From Prostheceraeus crozeri (Eukaryota > Platyhelminthes > Polycladida > Euryleptidae): 64,000 nucleotides of DNA. The notes under the pieces were generated by a model that did not search any database, was not told where the DNA came from, and was given only the letters and a program-made list of their open reading frames with translations. This document shows positions 54,139-64,000 of the stretch, one piece after another. Each line of letters begins with the position of its first letter. Position 1 is the stretch's first letter. The stretch lies in the NCBI GenBank assembly GCA_907163375.1, contig CAJQUW010004777.1, forward strand, positions 186,001-250,000. The letters run 5' to 3'. The translations under genes were made by a program, and so were the position numbers.

Positions 54139-56599
54139 GAACGCCCTAACTTTAGCCAGGCGTCCTAACTTTAGCCACCGGTGGTGCATGACTTCAATCT
54201 TATTTTTTCTGATATGATGCATTTACGATGCACCACTACAGCTTGAAATATTCATCTGATACCATAGCACTGTAAAACTACTCTCTATTTTGTCATATTT
54301 CAAGTTATGACTTCATGGCTGAATCTTTTCCAAAAACATGCATTTTTGGCAAAAAAATTGAATTTCAAAATGCACCCCTGAATGGTTTGAAGCCTAGACA
54401 TGTGGAATCAGTTGAAACGTCAAATACGTTGCTCATACACTGTTTTAACATATTAATGGAGTTTCACGTGGCAACTTTAACTTTGCTTACTTTTAAATGG
54501 GGTGGCTAAGGTTAGGACGTCAAATTCAGGAAAATGTCCTAACTTTAGCCACTTATGTGAGTGAAGTTATGCTTGATTTATTTGAAATTTGGTCCCTACT
54601 GCATCAGGGCTAGCCTCCTTTTCAACTTCCTCAGACGTCCAATGTTCGCAAATTCAAAGTCGATATATCCATAGCTAGACTTTATTGTAGACTGTACATT
54701 CAACATGTACATGTACCGATGTCAGCTTGACCGGTATATCTAATTACACGCATAAGAAAATGCTATTCTATACTGTTTCCCCATCTTGAAACTGAAGGAA
54801 ATTTCAATTAATCCAGTAATGCGAATTGAACGATGCACCTTCCATTCTTGAGAATGAAGTAATTGCTATTTTTAGCAATGTCGTCACTAGAAAAATGGTT
54901 TCTTGGAAAACATCTTCCCAGTGGTATAAATAGCGAGGTCCTCGTAAAACCTTATTTCTCATTCGGACGATCAACAGTCAAACAACAGACTACGTTAACA
55001 CGTCTATGGCTCCATTCAAACGAAAATATGCAAGTTCGTCTGCTGACACTATTGAAAAAGCAATATGTGCTGTACATCGTGGCACCAGTTTACGAGCAGC
55101 GGCCAAAGAACATGGAGTGAATAGACAGACTCTCAAGAACATAATCAACATCGCGGCTCCTATGGAAGACCAACGGCTTTGGATGCAGATATTGAGGCAC
55201 ATATATCCAAACGCTTCGTACTCTTGTGTGATTGGGGATTTCCTGTTACATCAGATGACTTGAAATTCATAGTGAAGGATTACCTCTACGCTTCACGAAT
55301 CACTATCAGTTGTTTCAGAGACAACATCCCCGGGAGCAAATGGATCAGGAACTTCATACGGCGCAATGGCTTATCTCGTCGAAATGTGTCAAACATAGCG
55401 CGACGTCGTGCAGCCGTTGACAAGACAATTATCACTGACTACTTCAAAGAATTGAAGAGAACTGTTGAGGATGTTCCGGCAGAAAACATCGTGAACTACG
55501 ATGAGACGGCTCTCGTGGACGACTCTGGAAAAAGGAAATGCATCGTCAAGAGAGGAACGAAATACCCGGAAGCTGTCGCCAATCACGCTAAATCAGGTAT
55601 TTCTGTTATGTTTGCGGGGTCTGCGAACGGAGACCTTCTCCCCCCCCTTACGTTGTTTATAAATCCAAAAACCTGTATAAGCAATGGACAGTCGGTGGAT
55701 CTGACGGAGCCATGTACACATTCACCAAATCTGGATGGTTTGACGATTTGTGTTCCGCTGATTGGTTCAGATCGGTTTGTCTGCCATATCTCAGGAGGAA
55801 AACCAGACCCAAAAGAGGGCGACACTGACTTGGATTTCGAGGGTAATGTGGGCCCCATCGACGAACTTAATGTCAATCGTGAACCCTGAGCTATCTATGA
55901 ACATGATGATGAATCTCAATCGAAGCCACAAATAAATCAAGGAGATTTTGTTCTTGTTAAACTCACAGTTGATGGTAGATCAATCCACAAACACTTTGTG
56001 GCACAAGTGTTGCAGGTAGTAAGCCAAAACGATATTGTAGTGTCGTTCCTGAAAAGAGTTTCGGAAACTTCACACGTCTTCCCAGAGAAAGAGGACCGAA
56101 ATTCTATTTCACCGGATGAAATTGTAGAGACTGTGGTTTGGTTTGGACTATTGAGTGTGACATAGACAAACAATAGACTGTACTTACGTATGTATGAGTC
56201 AAGAATTTTTATACTTTGATATTTTTATAGTTATAATGTCATCCAGTTATGTGTTTTGTTATCCAAAGTTCACAATAGATAGAATATTTCCATAAGAAAG
56301 AACTTCTCATTCATTCTTAGTCTAATTCGTACTCAATCAATCGTCATTAAGTTCAATTCTATCATGTAGGAGGCTTTTGAAAACAAAGTGGCTAAAGTTT
56401 GGGCAAGCAGTCCTAACTTTAGCCACCGCCTTTAGGCCTAGAAAAAACATACTTAAAATATTTTTTTAACAATGACATCATAGAAGTAACTGGAGACCAC
56501 TCCCATTAATCCAACTAACGCATATTTGAAGAAAGTTATCCCGAACTTGATTTAAAAAATTGAAAAAACTACGTGCAAGTGGCTAAAGTTAGGGCGTTC
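54139..56599 (+). mobile_element. pogo/Tigger-type transposon, internally deleted
   Basis: The inverted ends gaacgccctaactttagcca match exactly and are flanked by TA (54137-54138 and 56600-56601). The word cctaactttagcca recurs in either orientation at both ends and about 300 bp inside (54162, 54535, 56410, 56581), probably as transposase-binding sites. The flanks are continuous LINE sequence, so the insertion into the LINE is certain. Confidence 0.95.
55006..56164 (+). pseudogene. pogo-type transposase, frameshifted, lacking half its catalytic domain
   Basis: From ATG 55006 the frame gives a psq-type helix-turn-helix (SLRAAAKEHGVNRQTLKNI). It shifts frame near 55165 into GRPTALDADIEAHISKRF, the CENP-B-type second DNA-binding part (GSKWIRNFIRRNGLS) and the first catalytic Asp (NYDETAL). 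Another frame change follows near 55650 (QWTVGGSDGAMYTFTKSGWF). The expected second and third catalytic regions are missing, and the sequence jumps to a C-terminal part (INQGDFVLVKL, stop at 56164). It cannot be catalytically active. Confidence 0.85.
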
Positions 56600-57112
56600 T
56601 ACGGCACCCAACGCGACAACATAGGAACTCCTCAAACAAGCGCACATCACGTCGGAACATACCTAGCACAGAGACAAAACAATTGAGCAATCCCCTCACA
56701 GTTCACAAATCAGACGCACACGTAGAGCACTGGCACAACTCCGAACAAATAAATCACCACTCTGGAAAAGGATACCTTTATAACATAAACCCCTCTGTCC
56801 ATTCTTCTCCTCTTTGTCCCTTCTGCAAATCACACCGACACAACGAAAAACAATGATTTTAAAGGGGAAATGAAGCACTTTTGCATGTTATCATCAAATC
56901 ACCAGTTAAATCCTCCTGCATTGAAAATCGAAAACACGAGTTTAATCCGATGCCTGTGAGGTGAGATGTGTCATTTACCGCCAGAGTCACTATTGTCTAG
57001 CATTAGCCAATCAAATCGCGAACAGCGCTTCACGTAGTTGTGCCAGCCGCAGTGTTGCTGTCTCACTCTCACCCGCAGTCAATGTGCAACTCGATTCACC
57101 GACTGAACATTC

Positions 57113-57669
57113 ATGATGAGCGATAGTGAAGAATATGATAGAATTACTGAAAGCGAGATATCTCAAAATGCGATGCTGTACTTGCTTCAGCCGGTCAGAC
57201 CCTTATCTATTGATAGTTTGAGGCAATCGAACGAAATGAACATAGGGAGCACCATTGTCAGAGTCAGAAATGTCCTGCAGCCAGTTCTGCTACGTATCCC
57301 GGAGCCTGTTGTGTACAAAGTTAGCTCATCAAACGAAAATTGGACTCTACGTGTAATTGTATTACTGACACGTCGACTTTTCGTGTTCTTTGTTTAAATG
57401 AAGAAGTATTGAAAGTTAGTTTTCAGCGAATGCTAGCAATCCGGAAGAAAAGACGAAAACCATCACGAGAAGACTTCGATAATAGCGCTCGACGATGGAG
57501 TGCCTACTCTCAATTAGTATTTTGGATTCATGAGGGACCTATAGGTGAAGAAGTCAGGAAACTTCTTCCTAGTTGCGTCTACGATACAATACGCAAGGAG
57601 TTTCCATCTGCAGATGGTATCTACACTGACTTTCAACCTCATGATAGCGACCGTATTCTGATTGACTAA
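57113..57669 (+). pseudogene. P2X7-intracellular-domain-like protein, frame changes midway
   Basis: The first frame (57113-57390) starts MMSDSEEYDRITESEIS and is mostly polar. The second frame (57340-57669) carries a clear match to the C-terminal ballast-type domain of P2X7 receptors and related invertebrate proteins: CITDTSTFRVLCLNEEVL, RWSAYSQLVFWIHEG, then VRKLLPSCVYDTIRKEFPSA and YTDFQ. The Cys-rich, zinc-binding beginning of that domain is mostly absent (only CNC remains). The two frames overlap at 57340-57397, so a frameshift or deletion lies there. There are no transmembrane or ATP-binding parts, so it is not a channel. It lies inside the Kolobok-like element. Confidence 0.65.
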
Positions 57670-58352
57670 ACACCTTTACCAGATACTGTAGTTATTACAA
57701 GCCTATTAAAAATCTGCTCGTTAATATCTGTGTTTTTACTTCAGCTACAATGACCGCGTGATAAGCAATGGAATATGTATTTGAATTAGGGTTGCGATAT
57801 TTAAAATATGATATTTTAAATATGGTTAAAAAACATTGTTTTTAATATGTTTTTTTTTAACAATTGTTAGGTATTGTTTTTACTGCTGTAAAACTGTAGT
57901 AAAGTCAGTATTTTTGTTATTTCGATAAACAATCCACAATTCTTGAGACGATGTAACCCCATTTGTGTATGTATGATTGCGTATTAAATGTCAGTAATTC
58001 AATATTTTGAAGAACATGCTTTCCTAAAGTTGAAATAGTTGAGTTTACTCTATAACGGTAGACAATAATAACCTCTTCTATCAAGGTATAAAACTGCGGT
58101 GCTATGGCTGATAATCACCAGCATCAGCGGATGTGTAAAAAACAAGTTCTAGTCTTTCTCCGCATGCGGCTAAGTTTGACTCACAATGATGACGCATTCA
58201 TCACGTGATGAATGGTTGACGTGACGGTGACTCAATCTCATACGAAATTGACAATTGGATATTACAAGCATCCAATCAAAATCAAGAACAATTTTCAACA
58301 TGAACTCCTAAATTCACTTGATTAGTGAAAGTGTCACCGAAAGGTTGTTGCG

Positions 58353-61300
58353 ATGGTTGGAAAAGCTGGGGTGTGCGGGCGAAAGCCTAGCATTTCAAAC
58401 AAGTATTTCACTATAAAATCTGACGAAAGAACTTACTCATGTAAATTTTGTTCCTGGGAAACAAAGCAATGTGCCACCAAAAGGACAGAACATCTCGTCC
58501 AAAAGTGCATGTCCATCCCAAGAGCTGTGAAGATAGCTATTGGTGGATCTGCGACAGGAACTGAAATGCCCCCACCAGCGAAGTCCGCAGCACTGACACC
58601 AATTGTGATGAACAGCAGCCAATTTCCTCAAAATCTACCTCTCAGGTGAGTTGATATCAAGATTGCCTTGTCTAGTAGGTCTATTATATCCCAAGAAAAG
58701 TAAGTGTAACATAGACTTAGTAAGTGTAATGTAGACAGTACACACTATATTCAATAGATTCTGATGTAGGTCATGTGATTCTTCTTAAATACTTCAGAAT
58801 AATCAATTACGGTCAATAGTGGGACTCATTTGTTTTCTATTTTACTCACCGGCAATATTCATTCAAGGCCTACATGGCAAGATGATAACACAGTATAGGA
58901 TAGTACGATAGGTGCATAAAATAGTGCTTGTCATATCTTTCCGATGCGGGTCAGTGGATTCATCGCAAGTTAAGCACGGGTTGCACTCACAGAGGACTGA
59001 AAAGCATTGAAAGTTCGCTTAAGCGCTTGACCAACGATTTCGATCAGTAGAATTTTATACTCATACTCATCATCCTCCGACAATTTTTTTTGGATTGCAC
59101 GAGTATCGTCAGTGTTACACAAGTTAACAAGTGGTGGGCGTTTTCTATCACAACAATGATTTTAACATCACTTATGGGCAATTATCAGAAAGTATCCCTT
59201 AATCCTATATATAGTAGGCGGCACAACACAGTTTTAGCCCTTCAATTTTCGATTTTTCAATGAATTTTCATCATGCATTTCTTTCCCTAGGTCAAACTAT
59301 CATCTTGGGTGCGAGAAACTGACCGTCAAGAGCAGCAGAAATTACAAAGACTCCTGGCCAGGGCCATATACTCATCAGGCGCTCCATTCAGCTTGGTGTC
59401 GAACCCGAACTGGAAAGAATTTTTTCGCCAGCTGAATCCGGCTTTCCGCGTTCCTAGCCGCGACGAGATCAGTGGCCCACTCCTGGACCAAGAGGCTGAA
59501 GAGGTTGATGCGCAAATAAAAACTCGTCTGTCTAAAGCCAGTCAAAAACTGACTCTTTCAGTGGATGGTTGGGTGAACGTTTGTGGCAAGCATATATTAA
59601 ACTTCGTGGTTTGTGATCCTGAACTCATGTTTCTCGACTCTGTTTTTGTGAGGGAAAGGCATACTGGAGATGTCATCGCACGAGAAATTCTGCAGCGCAT
59701 GACGTCGGTAGGCGCGGAATGTTTCACTGCTGTTGTCACCGACAATGCGGCAAATATGCGAGCATCGTGGAAGATCGTGTTGAGTGAGCATCCGGACTTG
59801 GCAGCGATTGGATGTGTATCTCATGGCCTCAACCTTCTGTTAGAGGACTTTATGAATATGCCTTCATTGGGGACGTTTTTAAAGCAAGTGAGACAAATTG
59901 TTCAAACTGTTAATAACAAGTCAGTTCTTCGAAATGCGATCGAAGACTTACGCGAAAGTCTCAAACTGCCAAGCCACTCGGTGAGATGAATTATTTGTAA
60001 TCGATTGATATTTTGTATTTCGTATGCTTCATGAGTTACTTTACATTACCATAGCTATATATGTGTGACTTAAATAAGTGCTAAAAGTTCTCAGTTTAAT
60101 TTCTGATAATCCTACACGACACCCTATAAATAATGCACGACCAAAAATAAAGACCATCAACAAAGAATAGCTGATTTATTGATCTAAAGCTTTAAATTCG
60201 ATGTGTTTAAGAATATGTTTAAGAAGCTAATATAACTAAAGTTGAAGTTCTTAAAATCTGGAAGCCTAACGATTAAAGTGAAAATAGATAAGTCACTCCC
60301 TTCTATTTACGACTTTTTATTCACCAAAAGTTACACAAAGTTAAAAAGTACCCGACGCGTTTCGTCCGAAGACAGTTTCAAGGGACCCTTGAGACTGTCT
60401 TCGGACGAAACGCGTCGGGTACTTTTTAACTTTGTGTAACTTTTGGTGAATAAAAAGTCGTAAATAGAAGGCAGTTACTATATAATTCTCTATGCAATTG
60501 AAAACAACTTATCTTGAAATGAACCTCCCGTATCGACGCACAACGAGTGCTACAAAAGCTATGTTGCAAATAGATATTCTAATTGCGAATTTTTACCTTT
60601 AAGTCGGCTCTATCAAACAAGTTCTGCTTAATTTTTAAAATTAATCAAAGTATAGACCTACTTTTTATTATTTGTTTGCTTCGTATCCATCTATGCCGGT
60701 CCATGACTTTTCGACTCTTGTTTGATCAACTTTCGTAATAGGATTTTCGCAATCTAATAATAGTCAAACAGATCTTCGGTGTAGCCATGTTAATCTTTTG
60801 TAGGTGGTTATCATGGGAAGCATCCTTGAAAAGTCTTGACGTAAATCGTGCACCTCTTCAGAGATTATGTGTTAACGATGACACACATGTTCAAGCGCAG
60901 GTGGCCCCTGTCAAGCGCGACCTTCTCTCTGATATCCTGTGGGATCGTGTCAAATCAACGATGAGAGTTGTGTCAGAAATCAGTCGATGGATTGCTGTAT
61001 TTGAATCAAACATTCCTCGTGCCTCTCTGGTTCCATGTGGATTGAGGGCCATAAATGCAGAACTAATTATCGATAATTCAGCCTTGAGTCAGTCTCCCCC
61101 CAGTAGTTGTGATGAGAACTCGTTCAAACAAAAACTACAAAATCGCCAGGAGTTCATTTCAGGAGAGAGTGGTGTTCTACATGCTGCAAATATTCTGGAC
61201 CCTCATCGAAGAGGACAAGACTTGAACTCTATTCAAATATTGTCTGGAATTCAATTGATCACAAAATGGAGTAACTCTTCTTCAACTGACCCAACGAATG

Positions 61301-62448
61301 TCATGACCGAACTCGCCGAGTTTCGAACTAAGACTGGGCGATTCTCATCCGATTTCATTTGGACGGCAGTAGCACCTGACGATACTATAGCGTCTGATAC
61401 TATGCTGAAATATCACAACAAAATGCCCCGCTTACCTGGTAAGCTTGCGTAGCTGAGCCATGTGGTTGTCTATTGGTAGAAATATTTTCCTGAGTCATCT
61501 TCCAAAGATAATCTTAAACCATATGTCAATCAATTTTATTGTATTGAAGAGGTATAGTGCTGCGTATTGAAACATGCACAATGCATGCACGTATTTTGTT
61601 AATGGATATTTTGATTAGTGAGATAAACATGTGTAACTGCAAAGGATAAGTCAAGATTATATCAAAGTCAAGAATTTCATATGCGGTATACCTCTAATTA
61701 TGTCTATCTGACCCCAGGCTCAACATTTTGCTTTTGCTTTTCTTCTGTTACTTGTGTTCCATCTGTGCGCCTTACTTTTGCTAATACGTATAAATTATCT
61801 GGAGTCAATCATTGAGCACACAGCATAGCTTGTACGTAGAAATTTTGATAAGAGTGTGTTTAACTATGTTAAAGTATGACTACGCAAATTCTGTTTAGAG
61901 GTACCACTTGAACGACATTTGTTATCAGGATAGATCAAATTTGAATACCAGTGTTGTGTACATGTATGTGGCTTCTCAGTACAGCTGGACACATCGTGTC
62001 CATGGGAATTTGTATCGATATTTCTTAGTTAACGGAAGTTAACGTTCCCTTTGTGTACATATTACATGGGGATTATTTAATATTTTTTTTAATATTCCTG
62101 CAGTCTTAAATGCTTCCTTCTTAGTGCGTAACAGCGTACTTTAAACGAGCATGAAAAGTCGGAATATAAACATGACCATCTTATCTTTCAGGTGGTCTGC
62201 ATTTTTCGCTGACACCCCTGTTTCATGTAGCAAACAGAATTCTTTCTATTGTGCCTCATTGTGCAAACGTGGAGAGGATCAATAGCAAGATCAATTTCAT
62301 TCATTCAAAGACGCGGAATAGACTACATTTGGAAAAAGTTACGAAGCTAATGAAGATAACATGCAACATGGGACTTCAAAAAGTATTTGTTGACGATTGC
62401 TTCCCATTTGATGCAGATGATGAAAGTGACGTTGAGTATGTTGAGTGA
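58353..62448 (+). CDS. hAT transposase gene, four recognised exons
   Basis: Exon 1 (58353-58645) has a BED finger (YSCKFCSWETKQ, HLVQKC). Exon 2 (59291-59980) carries SLVSNPNWKEFF, the first Asp in LSVDGWVNV, the second in VVTDNAANM and the CVSHGLNLLLEDF motif. Exon 3 (60804-61438) begins at the expected TRW region and has SGVLHAANILDPHRRG. Exon 4 (62192-62448) has the dimerisation motif VPHCANVERINSK, HSKTRNRL and an acidic end. All four are bounded by ag or gt signals, but the phases at the first two joins do not agree, so small indels or other splice sites exist. It may be inactive. Confidence 0.75.
60299..60471. repeat. 173-bp perfect hairpin element
   Basis: Two 86-base arms (ccttctatttacgacttttt at the left edge, the complement at the right) meet at a single central base near 60385. 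They are perfect or nearly so and contain gacgcgtttcgtccgaagac. Flanking agtcact and agttact could be an imperfect 7-bp duplication. It lies in an intron of the hAT transposase. A foldback transposon remnant is likely. Confidence 0.9.
60472..60803. other. Intron of the hAT gene, nothing else seen
   Basis: AT-rich intronic DNA ends in cttttgtag before exon 3. No gene or repeat is recognised. Confidence 0.4.
61439..62191. other. Intron of the hAT gene, nothing else seen
   Basis: It starts with gtaagc and ends with ttatctttcag. No other feature is recognised. Confidence 0.5.
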
Positions 62449-63331
62449 TACTAGTGTGTTGGTTGAGTGAATATTCATCATCATGAAGGACTGCTTTATT
62501 GTAATTTCATCCATGCGATACGATTGTTTTGCTAACTTTTGTTTTGTTTCTTTTGCATACTGGCAATATAGTTTTCCATTATGACTTTGTCTTTTTGATC
62601 ATCTCTCATCGTTCTCATCATTTCGTTTCGTATTTTCATTTATTAAAACTCAATTTTTCTGGCTTCTTAATACCTTAAAAGACGAACCCGTGCATCAGAA
62701 TAAATGAAAAACGAAATGACAAGCATTCCGACATCCAGTATAACACAATGCAGCGATAGCAAATTGAATGACATTATTTTAGGATTTTTAAGTATTATAT
62801 TACGCTTTCCTTTCATTCATTAGGTCTTTAAAAAACAAATTCATGAAGCTATAGCTTACAAAAACTGCTGCAATTCCCATCAATAAAAAAAACATATTTT
62901 AAATATATTTAAAACATATTTAAAATATGATGGATAAGAAAAACATTTTTTTGGCAACCCTAATTTGAATACACCGGTATATACATGTAGGCCTACATAC
63001 TTTCGCTGAAAAAATACGGATTTTTTTTATTTAACTGCTACTCGCTATACTTAGCACATTATCTTTCCTCTTATTTATATACAGCTATGTACTTAGGCAT
63101 GTTTGATAATCGTTATCATCATTTCATTTCTTCAAATCACTTAAAAGACCGCTGCTCTTTATTAATTATTGATATCCCTCTTAAAATGTAGACATGTGTA
63201 ATTGAATTCCTAATTAGTACCGTTATGTTTCATGATTACCTAAGAATATTGCAATTCAAATTAAAAAAACATGTATGATGCATATATAGAAAATGATATC
63301 TAATATTACAGAAATTGCTTGCCCAACAGAA
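62449..63331. other. hAT 3' region and flank
   Basis: 62449-62962 is the hAT 3' untranslated and subterminal DNA, ending in aatatattt palindromes and the terminal repeat. 62971-63331 is the 3' flank of the minus-strand ORF, with no recognised gene. Confidence 0.5.
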
Positions 63332-63967
63332 CTAGTGAATATGCCTCGTATTTTCTCTGAGTGAAGTGAGTAACTGTTCTTTCTCAGGCATAGGTACCGG
63401 AGCAATATTTTTTGGTGTATGAATGTCAGAAAAGGGTGGATCACAATCGGGTGGATGAATTCCAAATTGTCGCAACATTATGGCGTCTTGCAGAAGTTCT
63501 TTCCTCCATGTGTAATCCTTTGTAACGTACTGCTGTCGCACAATCCAATTTCCCGTTGCCTTTGAATACTGGTATTTGAAGGCATTTGCTTTCTTTTCCC
63601 TGAGGATGTTCCTGTTGTGATCTAGGTAAGCTAGACAAGTACGGAGGCTCATTGACGTGAAAGAGAAATGCAGTCGTTTCGGTGCGTATTTTAACATCAA
63701 ACTATGGACGTTTTCCAATTCAGAAGTAGAGAGGGCAAGGGTACAATGATGCAGTTCAGACAGGATAGGCTTCGAAGTAATGATATCACGCAACACAGAG
63801 AAGGCCTCAGAATCCGAATGGAGGTAGGCTTTTTCAAGGCCCTCTGATGCTAGCTCTGCACCAATATCGTCATGAAAGCAGGAGAGCACACAGTGGAATC
63901 TCGGTCCTGCCTCCCAGCAATGAATTCCACGAATATGGTTTAAAAGTGAAAGCCACATCTCTGTCAA
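63332..63967 (-). CDS. Kolobok-like transposase C-terminal part
   Basis: The 211-residue frame ends at 63332 and is probably open beyond its first Met (63967) toward the window edge. Phrases such as TEMWLSLLNHIRGIH, FHCVLSCFHDD, STSELENVHSLMLKYAPKR and RTCLAYLDHN match a conserved pattern that I associate with Kolobok-type transposases: a Thr/Ser-x-Glu-Leu-Glu motif, then KYAPKR, then LDHN. The last acidic residue of the triad probably lies in SELEN (inference). It converges with the P2X7-domain ORF at 57113 across the hAT insertion. Confidence 0.55.
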   Translation of the reverse strand: MTEMWLSLLNHIRGIHCWEAGPRFHCVLSCFHDDIGAELASEGLEKAYLHSDSEAFSVLRDIITSKPILSELHHCTLALSTSELENVHSLMLKYAPKRLHFSFTSMSLRTCLAYLDHNRNILREKKANAFKYQYSKATGNWIVRQQYVTKDYTWRKELLQDAIMLRQFGIHPPDCDPPFSDIHTPKNIAPVPMPEKEQLLTSLRENTRHIH

Positions 63968-64000
63968 CTTATCGGCATCTCCGTTACATGTTTGTGCACA

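Larger units (their letters stand above)
44140..56858 (+). mobile_element. Jockey-type LINE, 5'-truncated and split by insertions
   Basis: Three segments belong to one non-LTR retrotransposon: 44140-45997, 54009-54136 and 56602-56858. The first carries the endonuclease-RT linker (ANWEDFTAHNEQEI, HIPKG) and reverse transcriptase motifs, namely QHGLKREHSKTNALHQI, SLDMTKAFNTVHIHT, GVPQGGVLSP and the ADDIT active site. The RT thumb region (LQAKQNKALGIATR) follows. The last segment has the C-terminal AQLRTNKSPLWKRI and LCPFCKSH zinc-finger phrase. The endonuclease is missing. Multiple frame changes and stops mark it as old. The Harbinger pair, a pogo element and a Kolobok-like element are inserted in or at it. 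Confidence 0.85.
57787..62962 (+). mobile_element. Multi-exon hAT transposon with 8-bp TSD
   Basis: The ends tagggttgc and gcaaccctaa are inverted. The flanks are atttgaat at 57779-57786 and 62963-62970, an exact 8-bp duplication. Subterminally, atatttaaaatatg-type palindromes lie at both ends. The 5.2-kb element holds a BED finger and a hAT transposase spread over four recognisable exons, and a 173-bp hairpin sits in one intron. It splits the Kolobok-like element between its two ORFs. Confidence 0.95.
56863..64000. mobile_element. Kolobok-like element (left end only; runs off the window)
   Basis: LINE sequence stops at ttaa (56859-56862), followed by aggggaaatgaagcactttt. TTAA targets and ttaaagg starts are typical of Kolobok (T2-type) transposons. 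To the right are a P2X7-domain ORF (+) and, beyond the hAT insertion, a minus-strand ORF resembling a Kolobok-type transposase C-terminus. Joining them as one element is inference from order and ends; the right end is not in the window. Confidence 0.5.

Noticed and set aside
57113-57669. A P2X receptor gene
   Set aside because: Only the intracellular domain is present; no transmembrane segments or ATP-binding ectodomain are seen.
60242-60439. 65-codon open frame over the hairpin
   Set aside because: It reads through a perfect palindrome and has no independent support as coding.

Overview
This is an AT-rich metazoan nuclear contig with spliced genes, C2H2 and BED zinc fingers, tRNA-derived SINEs and many superfamilies of DNA transposon. 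The mix (Polinton-like, Ty3/gypsy, Jockey-type LINE, EnSpm, Harbinger, hAT, pogo, Tc1/mariner, Kolobok-like) fits a marine invertebrate. Frequent acatgtac and taggcctat words are reminiscent of echinoderms, but that is only an impression. I see one convincing host gene, a large C2H2 zinc-finger gene on the minus strand at 32.5-36.0 kb. Most of the rest is mobile DNA, much of it nested.

Layout. 1-9.8 kb: a broken Polinton-like (virus-like) fossil, with integrase, adenain-like protease, PolB, packaging ATPase, capsid-type pieces and a phospholipase A2 domain. Its blocks alternate with three copies of a roughly 0.5 kb repeat. 9.8-10.7 kb: the N-terminal part of a pogo-type transposase holding two foldback insertions. 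10.7-14.6 kb: a SINE, a tandem duplication and otherwise unrecognised DNA. 14.6-21.3 kb: a Ty3/gypsy fossil on the minus strand, split by two DNA transposons with clean target-site duplications. 21.6-28.7 kb: an internally deleted EnSpm transposase followed by a DUF4806/BESS-like spliced gene whose first intron carries a GC-rich mariner (24263-25655) and a degenerate Tc1 (25992-27113). 28.7-32.5 kb: repeats and unrecognised DNA. 36-41 kb: a SINE, a hAT-type MITE with an 8-bp duplication and otherwise featureless DNA. 41.2-42.5 kb: a Tc1 element.

44.1 kb to the end is a nest. A 5'-truncated Jockey-type LINE is split by (a) an 8-kb head-to-head palindrome of two nearly identical Harbinger elements (46002-54004), (b) a pogo/Tigger element (54139-56599), and (c) the left end of a Kolobok-like element (from about 56863) that runs off the window. 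The last one carries a P2X7-intracellular-domain ORF (+) and a transposase-like ORF (-). It is itself split by a multi-exon hAT (57787-62962), which holds a 173-bp perfect hairpin.

Most worth a second look: the Harbinger palindrome, whose arms carry real differences; the P2X7-type domain inside a Kolobok-like element; the mariner inserted exactly behind a splice-donor heptamer; and the alternating-block Polinton-like fossil with a PLA2 domain. All family calls are from reading the sequence; no database search was run.
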